A stretch of 64,000 bases of DNA from Actinomycetes bacterium (GCA_023420415.1 JAEZWF010000011.1:21986-85985), one strand, 5' to 3'. Positions 7,900 through 17,377 are shown, numbered from the stretch's first letter. The notes: generated from the sequence alone by a model not told the origin. Numbers and translations are program-made.

Positions 7900-8085
7900 T
7901 CAGGCCGACGTCGGCACCGCCACGACGGGGGCGGACACGTCGGGCTCGGCGACGCGCTGCCCGATGCCGTCAGCGAGGTCCAGGGACGAGAGGTCCTCGT
8001 CCATCATCGGTGCAATGCGGTCCATCAGTCGGTTCCACATGTTGGCCAGGGCGTCCTTTCGGGGGCAGAGGACTGGCTGGGACAT
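7900..8085 (-). CDS. Small hypothetical protein (61 aa)
   Basis: A 61-residue ORF starting MSQPVLCPRKDALANMWNRL and ending in a Val/Ala/Pro-rich tail. It lies downstream of, and on the same strand as, the SpoIIE-type phosphatase gene. Support is limited: a GAGAAGG ribosome-binding-site-like sequence about 10 bp before the ATG, a clean fit against the convergent DUF1232 stop (8 bp away), and a non-repetitive amphipathic N-terminal half. No family is recognised. It might also be a chance ORF in a high-G+C gap. Confidence 0.45.
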   Translation of the reverse strand: MSQPVLCPRKDALANMWNRLMDRIAPMMDEDLSSLDLADGIGQRVAEPDVSAPVVAVPTSA

Positions 8086-8287
8086 GGAGAGGTTGCCTTC
8101 TCACCATTGAGCGCTACCGAGCAGTATGCCGTGTCTCCTCCGTTGGATGACGCAGACTGGCCGAACGGATGAGGGAGAACGAAGGTACGAACGGGCGAAC
8201 GCGCCAATCCTGACCTGCCCTTGACCCGCGACTGACGCGGCGTTGACCCGAACGCCCGGCGATGCGGGCCATGGGGCGCTGCGACGA

Positions 8288-10435
8288 TCAGGCCAGCCGG
8301 ATCGCCACGGGCGGCGCCATCGACGGCTGCACCTCGACCTCGAACCACACGGTCGTCCCGGCCGAGGTCCGGTGGACACCGAACGCGTCGCTGATGGCCT
8401 TGACCAGGGACAGCCCTCGCCCACGCACCGCCATCGGGTCGGCACCGGTGAGCAGCGGCTCGCCCCGGTTCCCGCTGTCCGAGACGGTGACGGTGAGCAC
8501 GCCGGAGTCGAGGTCCATCGACAGGTGCGACTCGGTGCCGGCGTGCAGCACCGAGTTGGTGATGAGCTCGGAGATCCCGGTGATGACCGTGTGCTGGTCG
8601 CCCTCGCTGATCATCCAGTCGTCGAGCTCACGCCGAGCCCACTCGCGGGCGGCCCGCACCGACTCCGGCATGGGTGGGACGACGATGGCGACCCGGCGGT
8701 AGCCGGCCGGTGACCGACCGACCGCGAGCACGGCGCAGTCGTCCTCCTGGCCGGAGGTCTCGAGCATGGCGTCGACGACGTACTGCGCGACCCGGCGTGG
8801 GCTGCTCGGCGGGATCGCGGCGATCAGGTCCACGAGCTGGGCCTCGCTCTGCTCCAAGGAGACCCCGCGCCGTTCGAGCAGGCCGTCGGTGTACGCGAGC
8901 AGCATGTCGCCCACGGTGAGCCGCACCTGGGTGACCGGCCGGTCACCGGGGATGCCGAGCGGGGGCCCGACCTCCATCGGGAGGAGGCGACCACGGGGTA
9001 TGCCGTCGGCGCGGGACTCGCGTCCGGCGAGCAGGACCGGGGGCGGGTGCCCCGCGCTGGCCATCTGCAGGTCGCCCGTGGTCGGGTCGATCGCGCCGAA
9101 CAACGAGGTGACGAACAGCTCCCCACCGAAGGACATGCCGGGTCGGGCGCGGCTGGTGCCGAGCGGCATGGACGCCGGCCACAGGTCGTTGAGGTCGGTG
9201 ACGACGCGGTCGAGTGCCGCCATCACGGTGGTCGGCGACGGGTCGGTCAGGGCGGCCCCGCGGATCGCCGCCCGCACCTGGCCCATCACGGTCGCCGCCA
9301 TCACACCGCGCCCGGCCACGTCACCGATGACGAGGGCGAGCCGGCCATCGGGCAGGAAGAACGAGTCGTAGAAGTCCCCGCCGGCTACCGTCCCCTCCGA
9401 CACCGGCTCGTACCGGGCGGCGATGCTGACCTGGTCGGACTGGGGCAGGTTGGGTGGCAGCAGGGTGCGCTGCAACAGCTCGGCCGTCGAGCGCTCGGCG
9501 TCGTAGACGACCGCCCGGCGCAGGGCCTCGGCGACGAGCTCGCGAAACGGGGCCGCCATGCTCAGGACGTCGCGGGGCACGACGCTGGCCTGACGGTGGA
9601 TCACCAGGGCGGCCGACACCCCCGCGCCCCGCAACGGCATCGCCACGACCTCGCCACCGGGCTCGACGTGCAGGTCGTCCCCGGCGGTCACCTCGGCCAC
9701 GATGCCGGCCAGCTCGGGCGTGACCTCCGACCAGATGAGCGGGAGCCGCTCCTCGTCCGGCGACAGCTCCTCGACCCGGTGGCGTCGCGCCATCCGCCAA
9801 CCGGAGGGCCCGGGTGAGGGCAGGCAGAACGTCACCGACAGCGCGTCGAAGGCCACCATCGCCTCGCGCAGCACGACCTTGCAGACGTCGTCGACCGTGA
9901 CGGCCAGGGCAAGGAGGGTGGCCAGGCGAGCCACCGCCCGCGACCGCCCCACGGTCGCCGTGGTGTCGACGGCCAGGTGCAGCACGGCCAGCACCCGTCC
10001 CTTCTCGTCGCGCACCGGCGAACCGGCCCGCACGAACGTCGCGAGCTGTTCCTCGTCGCCGCCGGTGAGGCTCTGCACGTCGAGCTCAGCGGCCTCCTGG
10101 ACGAAGCTGCTGCCGGTGCGCAGGGTCGCCTCGAACGGCCCACCCACGAGCGGGTCGCGCCACAGGCCGCCGAAGACCTCACGGGCCGGGCGGGCGAAGG
10201 ACTTCGGGTGCTGGTTACCGAGCATCTCGGCGAACGCGTCGTTGTAGAGCAGCACCAGCTGTGGGCCACACAGGAGGGCCATCGGTACCGCGCTGTCGAC
10301 CACGAGGTCCCACGCAGCCGTCAGCCGCGCCGGCCACTGGTCGAGCGGACCCAGCGGGGTGGCCGCCCAGTCCCAGCGGTCAGCCGTCCGACGCGCAGCC
10401 GAGCCCGCTCCCTCACTCACGTTCAGCCCATCCAT
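8288..10435 (-). CDS. PAS-GAF-SpoIIE (PP2C) phosphatase with C-terminal HATPase domain
   Basis: A 715-residue cytosolic signalling protein. A PAS-like sensor spans residues ~30-150 (PMALLCGPQLVLLYNDAFAEMLG) and a GAF-like domain ~165-310. The SpoIIE/RsbU-type PP2C phosphatase spans ~330-560, with ELLQRTLLPPNLP, the metal-binding GGDFYD and VIGDVAGRG, and AYTDGLLERRG. The C-terminus (~575-715) is an RsbW-like ATPase with N-box ELITNSVLHAG and G-box GRGLSLVKAIS. Such fusions combine phosphatase and kinase of a sigma-factor partner-switching system; the anti-sigma-antagonist partner is not in the window. ATG 10435 was chosen because the longer frame enters the upstream ptrB gene. Confidence 0.92.
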   Translation of the reverse strand: MDGLNVSEGAGSAARRTADRWDWAATPLGPLDQWPARLTAAWDLVVDSAVPMALLCGPQLVLLYNDAFAEMLGNQHPKSFARPAREVFGGLWRDPLVGGPFEATLRTGSSFVQEAAELDVQSLTGGDEEQLATFVRAGSPVRDEKGRVLAVLHLAVDTTATVGRSRAVARLATLLALAVTVDDVCKVVLREAMVAFDALSVTFCLPSPGPSGWRMARRHRVEELSPDEERLPLIWSEVTPELAGIVAEVTAGDDLHVEPGGEVVAMPLRGAGVSAALVIHRQASVVPRDVLSMAAPFRELVAEALRRAVVYDAERSTAELLQRTLLPPNLPQSDQVSIAARYEPVSEGTVAGGDFYDSFFLPDGRLALVIGDVAGRGVMAATVMGQVRAAIRGAALTDPSPTTVMAALDRVVTDLNDLWPASMPLGTSRARPGMSFGGELFVTSLFGAIDPTTGDLQMASAGHPPPVLLAGRESRADGIPRGRLLPMEVGPPLGIPGDRPVTQVRLTVGDMLLAYTDGLLERRGVSLEQSEAQLVDLIAAIPPSSPRRVAQYVVDAMLETSGQEDDCAVLAVGRSPAGYRRVAIVVPPMPESVRAAREWARRELDDWMISEGDQHTVITGISELITNSVLHAGTESHLSMDLDSGVLTVTVSDSGNRGEPLLTGADPMAVRGRGLSLVKAISDAFGVHRTSAGTTVWFEVEVQPSMAPPVAIRLA

Positions 10436-10517
10436 GAAAGCCGTTGTCGCCTGTCGCAGCCGCACCCAGCGTATGCCCCTCCCCGACGCGAAAGGGCCGG
10501 ACGGCCAAGGAAGTTCG

Positions 10518-12656
10518 TCACGCGTCGACGCGGTCGAGAGCCCCCACCTGTCCCGCGAGGAACGCCCACTCCCACGCCGCCTGGCGCCAGCTGTCGTAGC
10601 GTCCGCTCTTGCCACCGTGTCCGGCGACCATCTCGGTGCGCAGCAGCACCGGCCGCGCGACGGGGTCACTCGTGGTCACCTCGCGCAACCGGGCCACCCA
10701 CTTGGCGGGCTCGGTGAAGTAGACACGGGTGTCGTTGAGCGACGTGGTCGCGAGGACCGCCGGGTATGCCGCCGGGTGCAGGTTCTCGTAGGGCGTGTAG
10801 GACTTCATGTAGGCGTACACCTCGGGGTCGTCGAGCGGGTTGCCCCACTCCTCCCACTCCACGACGGTGAGTGGCAGCGACGGGTCGAGGATCGTGGTGA
10901 GGGCGTCGACGAACGGCACCGCCGCGTGCACGACGCGGAACCGCTCGGGTGCGAGGTTGAGAGCCGCACCCATGAGCAGCCCACCAGCCGAACCGCCTTC
11001 TGCCGCAAGGCGATCCGGATGCACCCACCCAGCGTCGACCAGGTGGTCGGCGCTGGCGATGAAGTCGGTGAAGGTGTTGCGCTTGTGCAGCAGCTTGCCG
11101 TTGTCGTACCACGCGCGTCCCATCTCGCCCCCGCCCCGGACGTGCGCGATGGCGTAGACGAAACCGCGTTCGAGCAGCGACAGCCGGGCCACGGAGAAGT
11201 AGGGGTCGGAGGAGATCTCGTAGGACCCGTAGGCCGTGAGCAGTCCGGGGTGCGTCCCGTCCGGGGTGGCCCCGGCCCGGTGCACCAGGGAGATCGGGAT
11301 GCGGGTGCCGTCGGCGGCCGTTGCCCACTCCCGCCGCTGCTCGTAGTCGGCCGGGTCGTAGCCACCGAGGACCGGCTGCTGCTTGAGCAGCACCAGCTCA
11401 CGCGTCGCCAGGTCGTAGTCGTAGACCGTCTTGGGGGTCACCATCGACTCGTACCCGATGCGCAGCCGGGTGGTGGCAGGCTCAGGGTTGTCCCCCAGCC
11501 AGACGTGGTGGACCGGCTCGGCGAACTCCAGGTCGTGGTGCTCGCCATACCCCGACTCGCTGTCGGCGTCGCGGGCGATGACACGCAACGCGGTGAGGCC
11601 GTCGCGGCGCAGCGACAGGACCGCCACGTCGTCGAAGGCGTCGATGCCCTGGAACCGCTCCCCCGGCGCCGACTTCAGCAGCGGCTGCCACTGGTCGGCC
11701 GAGGTCGCGTCGAGTGGCGCCCAGGCCAGGTCGGAGTCGATGGTGTCGGCGTTGTGGACGATGAGCAGCCGGTCGGCAGCCGGCTCGACGTCGTACTCCA
11801 CGCCGTCGCGCCGCGGCGCGACCACGCGGAACTCCCCCAGCGGATCGGTGGCGTCGAGGAGCCGCACCTCCGAGGTGGTCTTGGAGCCGACGCCGACCAT
11901 GATCCAGCGGTCGTCGCGGGAGGACCCGATGCCCATCCAGAACCGTTCGTCGGCCTCCTCCAGGACGAGCACGTCCTCCTCGGCAGCGCTCCCGACGCGG
12001 TGGCGCCACACCTGGAACGGCCGCCACTGCTCATCGACGCGCAGGTAGAAGACGTGGCTCGCGTCGTGGGAGAACACCACGCCGTAGCCGATCCCCTCGA
12101 CGGCGTCGTCGACGACCTCGCCGGTGCGAAGGTCCTTGACCCGCAAGGCGAAGCGTTCGTCGCCCTCGGTGTCCACGGCATACGCGAGCATGGAGTGGTC
12201 GGGGCTCACGGTGAGCGCCCCGAGGGCGAAGAAGTCATGCCCCTGCGCCTCGACGTTGCCGTCGAGCAGCACCACCTCGCCAGGCACGGGTGTCTCCGGC
12301 GCGAGCGACGGCGGCGCCTCGCCGGGGGTGCGTGGTGCTCGGCACTCGACGCCGTACTGCTTGCCCTCGAACGAACGCGAGTAGTACCACCAGGGCCCGC
12401 TGGCCACCGGCACCGACAGGTCCGTCTCCTGGGTGCGTCCCTTGATCTCCTCGAAGATGGCCTCGCGCACGGGTGCCAGGTCGGCGGTCATCGCCTCGGC
12501 GTAGGTGTTCTCGGCCTCGAGGTGGGCGACCACCGCCGGGTCGTCCTTGTCGGCGAGCCAGGTGTACGGGTCGTGCACGACGTCTCCGTGGTGCTCGCGG
12601 ACGGTGTCGCGCTGGTCCGGTCGTGGAGCGGTGGGTGCCTGTGCTTCGGTGCTCAC
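10518..12656 (-). CDS. ptrB: Oligopeptidase B-type S9 serine peptidase
   Basis: A 712-residue prolyl-oligopeptidase-family enzyme that cleaves small peptides, typically after basic residues. An N-terminal helix region (HGDVVHDPYTWLAD) leads into a seven-bladed propeller, then an alpha/beta hydrolase domain from about residue 430. The catalytic Ser is in GGSAGGLLMG (about 556), the Asp in SLNDTRV (about 641) and the His in GHGGKSGR (about 681). The conserved RGGGEMGRAWYDNGK block is typical of oligopeptidase B. No signal peptide, so cytosolic. The stop is 82 bp before the phosphatase gene; the start is 59 bp after the dnaE stop. Confidence 0.94.
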   Translation of the reverse strand: MSTEAQAPTAPRPDQRDTVREHHGDVVHDPYTWLADKDDPAVVAHLEAENTYAEAMTADLAPVREAIFEEIKGRTQETDLSVPVASGPWWYYSRSFEGKQYGVECRAPRTPGEAPPSLAPETPVPGEVVLLDGNVEAQGHDFFALGALTVSPDHSMLAYAVDTEGDERFALRVKDLRTGEVVDDAVEGIGYGVVFSHDASHVFYLRVDEQWRPFQVWRHRVGSAAEEDVLVLEEADERFWMGIGSSRDDRWIMVGVGSKTTSEVRLLDATDPLGEFRVVAPRRDGVEYDVEPAADRLLIVHNADTIDSDLAWAPLDATSADQWQPLLKSAPGERFQGIDAFDDVAVLSLRRDGLTALRVIARDADSESGYGEHHDLEFAEPVHHVWLGDNPEPATTRLRIGYESMVTPKTVYDYDLATRELVLLKQQPVLGGYDPADYEQRREWATAADGTRIPISLVHRAGATPDGTHPGLLTAYGSYEISSDPYFSVARLSLLERGFVYAIAHVRGGGEMGRAWYDNGKLLHKRNTFTDFIASADHLVDAGWVHPDRLAAEGGSAGGLLMGAALNLAPERFRVVHAAVPFVDALTTILDPSLPLTVVEWEEWGNPLDDPEVYAYMKSYTPYENLHPAAYPAVLATTSLNDTRVYFTEPAKWVARLREVTTSDPVARPVLLRTEMVAGHGGKSGRYDSWRQAAWEWAFLAGQVGALDRVDA

Positions 12657-12686
12657 CGCCCCAGCCTAGGCACCGCGTCGTGGGAC

Positions 12687-12712
12687 GGGTGAGCGGGCCG
12701 GGTGAGCGGGCC
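12687..12712. repeat. 13-bp tandem duplication GGGTGAGCGGGCC
   Basis: Two perfect, directly adjacent copies (12687-12699 and 12700-12712) lie between the ptrB start and the dnaE stop, followed by GGGTCACCC, which could pair with the second copy's GGGTGA. Probably replication slippage. Confidence 0.85.
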
Positions 12713-12715
12713 GGG

Positions 12716-15700
12716 TCACCCAGCCAGGCAGCGTGGGCCGAGGATCACCTTGAGGTCGCCGAAGAGGGAGTCGCTGGCGTTGACCCGGTAGGCGTCCTCG
12801 AGCCGCATCAGCACCGAACGCCCCGGCTGGCTCAGCCGCACGTGGACCTCCGTCGACCCCGGGTGCGAGGACAGCACACCCTTGAGCTCCTCGATCTTGG
12901 CGGCCGTCGCCCGGTTGGTGTCGATGGTGACCACGACCGGGCCGCGGGGCCCTTCGGAGATGTCGGGCAGCGTCAGGTCGGAGGCGAAGATCGACGGGGT
13001 GTCGTCACGCCGGTTGACCCGACCCTTCACGGACACGACGGTGTCGTGGCTGAGCGCGTGCCGCACCGTCTCGTAGGCCGAGGGGAAGAACAGGCACTCG
13101 ATGGCGCCCTCGAGGTCCTCAACCGTGACGATCGCCCACAGGTCGCCCTTCTTGGTGCGCTTGACCGCCAGGCCGGTGATGAGGCCGGCGATGGTGACGG
13201 TCGTGCCCTCGGGCTTGCCGTCCTCCCCCATCAGGCTGGCAATCGAGGTGTCGGCGTGTGCGGTGAGGACGTGCTCGATACCGAACAGCGGGTGGTCGGA
13301 GACGTACAGCCCCAACATCTCCCGCTCGAAGCCGAGCAAAGTCTTCTTGTCCCACTCGACACCGGGGATGGGCGGCAGCACGGAGAAGTCGACCGAGACC
13401 CCGCCGGCGTCGTCGTCGCCGAACCCGCCGAACGCCGAGAACAGGGAGTCCTGGCCCATTTCTTCTTTGCGCTTGAGGTCGACGAAGTTGTCGACGTAGG
13501 CCTCGTGCACGCGGTGCAGGCCCTGGCGCGACTCGGCGAGCCCGTCGAACGCGCCCGCCTTGATGAGCGACTCGATGGTGCGCTTGTTGCAGACCACGGC
13601 CGGGCACTTGGACAGGAAGTCCTTGAAGGAGGTGAACCGGCCCTTCTCCTCGCGGGCCGCCACGATCGCCTCGACGACGTTGTGGCCGACGTTGCGGATC
13701 GCCTGCAGCCCGAACCGGATGTCGGTGCCGACGGCGGCGAACCGGGCCACGGAGTCGTTGACGTCCGGCGGCAGGACCTTGATGCCCATGCGGCGGCACT
13801 CGCCGAGGTAGAGCGCGGACTTGTCCTTGTCGTCGCCGACGCTGGTGAGCAGCGCCGCCATGTACTCGGCCGGGTAGTTGGCCTTGAGGTAGGCGGTCCA
13901 GTAGGAGACGAGACCGTATGCCGCGGTGTGCGCCTTGTTGAACGCGTAGTCCGAGAACGGCACGAGGACGCCCCACAGCGCCGCGATCGAGGCCTCGTTG
14001 AAGCCGTTGGCCTTCATGCCTTCGGAGAAGGGGACGTACTCCTTGTCGAGGACTTCCTTCTTCTTCTTGCCCATCGCGCGCCGCAGCAGGTCTGCGTTGC
14101 CGAGCGTGTAGCCGGCGAGCTTCTGGGCGATCTCCATGACCTGCTCCTGGTAGATCACCAGGCCGTAGGTCGTGCCGAGGATCGGCTCGAGCGCCGTCAC
14201 CATCTCGGGCTGGAGCTTGCCCTTGAGCTGGGGGTCGAGCGGGATGAGCTCCTGCTTGCCGTTCTTGCGCAACGCGAAGTTGGTGTGGGCGTTCACACCC
14301 ATCGGGCCCGGGCGGTAGAGCGCGAGCGCCGCCGAGATGTCCTCGAAGTTGTCCGGCTGCATCAGCTTGAGCAGCGTGCGCATGCCGCCACCGTCGAGCT
14401 GGAAGACGCCGAGGGTGTCACCGCGCGAGAGCAGCTGGTAGGTCGCGCGGTCGGTCATGTCCTTGGACAGCGCGTCGAGGTCGATGTCCTCGCTGCGGTT
14501 TGCCAACACGTTCTCGATCGCGTCGTCGAGGATCGTGAGGTTGCGCAGGCCGAGGAAGTCCATCTTGACCAGGCCGAGGGACTCGCAGCTCGGGTAGTCG
14601 AACTGGGTGATGACCTGCCCGTCCTGGAGGCGCCGCATGATCGGGATGACGTCGATCAGCGGTTCGCTGGACATGATCACGCCCGCGGCGTGCACGCCCC
14701 ACTGCCGCTTCAGGCCCTCCAGGCCCATCGCCGTGTCGACGATCTCCTTGAAGTGCGGCTCGCTCTCGACGAGGGCGCGGAAGTCGACGCCCTCGTTGTA
14801 GCGCTTGTGCTCCTTGTTGTAGATCTCCGACAGCGGGACGCCCTTGCCCATGACGTCCGGCGGCATCGCCTTGGTGAGCTGCTCGCCCACGACGAACGGG
14901 TGACCCATGACGCGGGCGGCATCCTTGACGGCCTGCTTGGCCTTGATCGTGCCGTAGGTGACGATCTGCGCGACCCGCTCCGAGCCGTACTTCTCGGTGA
15001 CGTACCTGATCACCTCACCACGCCGGCGCTCGTCGAAGTCGACGTCGAAGTCGGGCATCGACATGCGCTCGGGGTTGAGGAACCGCTCGAAGATCAGGCC
15101 GTGCGGGATCGGGTCGAGGTCGGTGATCCGCATCGCGTACGCACACATGGACCCGGCACCGGAGCCACGCCCCGGACCAACTCGGATGCCGTTCTCCTTG
15201 GCCCAGTTGATGAAGTCCGCGACGACGAGGAAGTACCCCGGGTACCCCTTCGACACGATCACGTCCGTCTCGTACTGAGCCTGCTTCGCGGCATACTCCG
15301 GCACGCCGTCGGGGAAGCGCTCGACGAGGCCCTTCTGGACCTCCTTGACGAACCAGCTCTCCTCGTTCTCCCCTTGCGGCACAGGGAACTTCGGCATGAA
15401 GCGCCCCTCGCCCTCGGTGAACGAGATGTCGCACATCTCGGCGATGAGCAGGGTGTTGTCGCACGCCTCGGGCAGCTCGCGCCAGGTGTGGCGCATCTCG
15501 GCGGGGCTCTTGAGGTAGAAGTCGTCGGCGTCGAACTTGAACCGGTTCGGGTCCATGAGCGTCGAGCCGGACTGCACGCACAGCAGCGCCGAGTGGGCCT
15601 TGGCGTCCTCGGGGCTCGTGTAGTGCAGGTCGTTGGTCGCGACGAGGGGCAGGTCGAGCTCACGCGCGAGCCGCAGCAGGTCCTTCTGCACCCGGCGCTC

Positions 15701-16327
15701 GATGTCGAGCCCGTGGTCCATCAGCTCGCAGAAGTAGTTCTCGGCGCCGAGGATGTCGCGCATGTCGCTGGCGGCCTGCAGGGCCTCGCGGTACTGCCCC
15801 AGCCGCAGCCGCGTCTGGATCTCCCCCGACGGGCAGCCGGTCGTGCCGATGAGGCCCTGGCCGTACTGGCTGAGCAGCTCGCGGTCGATGCGCGGCCACT
15901 TCGCGTAGACCTGGTCGAGGCTGGCCATCGAGTCGAGCCGGAACAGGTTGTGCAGACCGGTGTTGTCCTTGGCCAGCAGCAGCATGTGCGTGTAGGCGCC
16001 CGAGCCGGCCACGTCGTCGCCGGACTGGTGGTCCTCGCCCCACTTGACGCGGGTCTTGTCGGTGCGATGGGTGCCCGGCGTGACGTAGGCCTCGACCCCG
16101 ATGATCGGCTTGACCCCGGTGCCCTGCGCCTTCTTCCAGAACTCGTACGCGCCGAAGACGTACCCGTGGTCGGTCGTCGCGAGCGCCGGCATACCCATCT
16201 CCGCGGCCCGCGTGAACAGGTCCCCGATGCGCGCGGCACCGTCGAGCATGGAGTACTCGGTGTGCACGTGCAGGTGGACGAACGAGTCAGAGCCGTTCGA
16301 GGAGCCGGAGCCGTTCTGGGGGGACAT
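12716..16327 (-). CDS. dnaE: DNA polymerase III alpha subunit
   Basis: Replicative DNA polymerase catalytic subunit, 1203 residues, close to the usual DnaE1 length. An N-terminal PHP domain (HLHVHTEYSMLDG, TTDHG) is followed by a C-family polymerase core containing MPDFDVDFDERRRGEVI with the catalytic Asp residues and the GPGRGSGAGS phosphate-binding motif. Next come the helix-hairpin-helix/beta-binding region and a C-terminal OB fold (VTIAGLITGLAVKRTKKG). The start at 16327 is the natural N-terminus: Ser/Asn-rich lead, then the PHP domain. It is the last gene of the minus-strand run that begins at mraZ, but the palindromic terminator at 16399 separates it from rluD. Confidence 0.98.
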   Translation of the reverse strand: MSPQNGSGSSNGSDSFVHLHVHTEYSMLDGAARIGDLFTRAAEMGMPALATTDHGYVFGAYEFWKKAQGTGVKPIIGVEAYVTPGTHRTDKTRVKWGEDHQSGDDVAGSGAYTHMLLLAKDNTGLHNLFRLDSMASLDQVYAKWPRIDRELLSQYGQGLIGTTGCPSGEIQTRLRLGQYREALQAASDMRDILGAENYFCELMDHGLDIERRVQKDLLRLARELDLPLVATNDLHYTSPEDAKAHSALLCVQSGSTLMDPNRFKFDADDFYLKSPAEMRHTWRELPEACDNTLLIAEMCDISFTEGEGRFMPKFPVPQGENEESWFVKEVQKGLVERFPDGVPEYAAKQAQYETDVIVSKGYPGYFLVVADFINWAKENGIRVGPGRGSGAGSMCAYAMRITDLDPIPHGLIFERFLNPERMSMPDFDVDFDERRRGEVIRYVTEKYGSERVAQIVTYGTIKAKQAVKDAARVMGHPFVVGEQLTKAMPPDVMGKGVPLSEIYNKEHKRYNEGVDFRALVESEPHFKEIVDTAMGLEGLKRQWGVHAAGVIMSSEPLIDVIPIMRRLQDGQVITQFDYPSCESLGLVKMDFLGLRNLTILDDAIENVLANRSEDIDLDALSKDMTDRATYQLLSRGDTLGVFQLDGGGMRTLLKLMQPDNFEDISAALALYRPGPMGVNAHTNFALRKNGKQELIPLDPQLKGKLQPEMVTALEPILGTTYGLVIYQEQVMEIAQKLAGYTLGNADLLRRAMGKKKKEVLDKEYVPFSEGMKANGFNEASIAALWGVLVPFSDYAFNKAHTAAYGLVSYWTAYLKANYPAEYMAALLTSVGDDKDKSALYLGECRRMGIKVLPPDVNDSVARFAAVGTDIRFGLQAIRNVGHNVVEAIVAAREEKGRFTSFKDFLSKCPAVVCNKRTIESLIKAGAFDGLAESRQGLHRVHEAYVDNFVDLKRKEEMGQDSLFSAFGGFGDDDAGGVSVDFSVLPPIPGVEWDKKTLLGFEREMLGLYVSDHPLFGIEHVLTAHADTSIASLMGEDGKPEGTTVTIAGLITGLAVKRTKKGDLWAIVTVEDLEGAIECLFFPSAYETVRHALSHDTVVSVKGRVNRRDDTPSIFASDLTLPDISEGPRGPVVVTIDTNRATAAKIEELKGVLSSHPGSTEVHVRLSQPGRSVLMRLEDAYRVNASDSLFGDLKVILGPRCLAG

Positions 16328-16398
16328 CAGGAGCGATGCTAATTGGCCCCCACTGACAGTCCTAGGGGGCGCGCCCGCCTGTGACGGATGAGACGCAT

Positions 16399-16430
16399 GG
16401 TATGCCGCGGAGCCGGCTCCGCGGCATACC
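16399..16430 (-). terminator. 32-bp perfect palindrome terminator built from two inverted CGGCATAC words
   Basis: Bases 16399-16414 are the exact reverse complement of 16415-16430. GTATGCC at 16400 and GGCATAC at 16423 form the outer arms, and a GCGGAGCC-type core fills the centre. It lies 18 bp downstream of the rluD stop (minus strand) and upstream of dnaE, so it is well placed to end the dcw-lspA-rluD transcript. Terminators made of inverted pairs of an interspersed word are known for Neisseria and Haemophilus uptake sequences. Confidence 0.82.
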
Positions 16431-16447
16431 TCGCCGTGGTCGCGGAC

Positions 16448-17377
16448 TCAGCCGCCGAGGCGGTCGAGGGCGTCCTGGAGGTCCTTCGGGTAGGACGACT
16501 CGAAGGTGACGTACTCGCCCGAGCCGGGGTGCTCGAAGCCCAGCCCGACGGCGTGCAGCCACTGCCGGTCCAGGCCCAGCTTCTTGGCGAGCACCGGGTC
16601 GGCGCCGTACATGGGGTCGCCGACGGCGGGGTGGCGGATCGCCGCCATGTGCACGCGGATCTGGTGGGTGCGACCGGTCTCGAGGTGCACCTCGAGCAGG
16701 CTGGCGTGCGGGAAGGCCTCGAGCAGCTGGTAGTGGGTGACCGCCGGCTTGCCGGAGTCCATGACGGCGAACTTGAACTCGGCCCCCGGCCGGCGCCCGA
16801 TCGGGGCGTCGATCGTGCCCACGAGCGGGTCGGGCAGGCCCTGGACGAGCGTGTGGTAGGTCTTGTCGACCCGCCGCTCCTTGAAGGCTCGCTTGAGGAT
16901 CGAGTAGGCCCGCTCGGACTTGCAGACCACCATCAGGCCCGAGGTGCCGACATCGAGGCGCGACACGATGCCCTGGCGTTCCGGGGCACCACTGGTGGAG
17001 ATGCGGTAGCCGGCGGCGGCGAGGCCACCGAGGACGGTCGGACCGGCCCAGCCGACGCTGGGGTGGGCGGCCACCCCGACCGGCTTGTCGACGACGACGA
17101 TGTCCTCGTCGTCGTGGACGATCGTCATGCCCGGCACGGGCTCGGCGACCACCGCCAGGGTGGGCGACTCCTCCGGCGTCGGCAGCGTCACCTCGAGCAG
17201 GTCACCCGTGCTGACCCGGTCGGACTTGCCGACGGCCTTGTGGTTGACCTGCACGTGGCCGTCTCCCGCGAGCTCTGCGCCCTTGGTGCGGGAGACCCCG
17301 AAGAGCCGCGCGAGCGCCGCGTCGACCCGCTCGCCCTCCAGACCGTCCGGCACGAGCAGGGTGCGCACGTCAGGCAT
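16448..17377 (-). CDS. rluD: RluA-family 23S rRNA pseudouridine synthase (RluD-like)
   Basis: A 309-residue RNA-modifying enzyme converting uridine to pseudouridine in large-subunit rRNA. An N-terminal S4 RNA-binding domain (residues ~10-70, RVDAALARLFGVSR) is followed by the catalytic domain, whose motif RLDVGTSGLMVV contains the catalytic Asp, and by GRTHQIRVHMA and HPAVGDPMYG. The usual H of HRLD is replaced by Ser (SRLD), which occurs in actinobacterial members. The start overlaps the end of lspA by 8 bp, suggesting coupling. lspA-rluD adjacency is conserved across many bacteria. Confidence 0.95.
   Translation of the reverse strand: MPDVRTLLVPDGLEGERVDAALARLFGVSRTKGAELAGDGHVQVNHKAVGKSDRVSTGDLLEVTLPTPEESPTLAVVAEPVPGMTIVHDDEDIVVVDKPVGVAAHPSVGWAGPTVLGGLAAAGYRISTSGAPERQGIVSRLDVGTSGLMVVCKSERAYSILKRAFKERRVDKTYHTLVQGLPDPLVGTIDAPIGRRPGAEFKFAVMDSGKPAVTHYQLLEAFPHASLLEVHLETGRTHQIRVHMAAIRHPAVGDPMYGADPVLAKKLGLDRQWLHAVGLGFEHPGSGEYVTFESSYPKDLQDALDRLGG

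Noticed and set aside
8163..8201. LexA box or CRISPR-like repeats near 8.2 kb
   Set aside because: GAACG words are direct, irregularly spaced and only 5 bp long; no inverted half-site and no spacer architecture.
12473..16342. 1289-codon open frame antisense to dnaE
   Set aside because: Dense Arg/Val/Leu/His-rich shadow frame, typical of the complement of a high-G+C gene; dnaE on the other strand is unambiguous.
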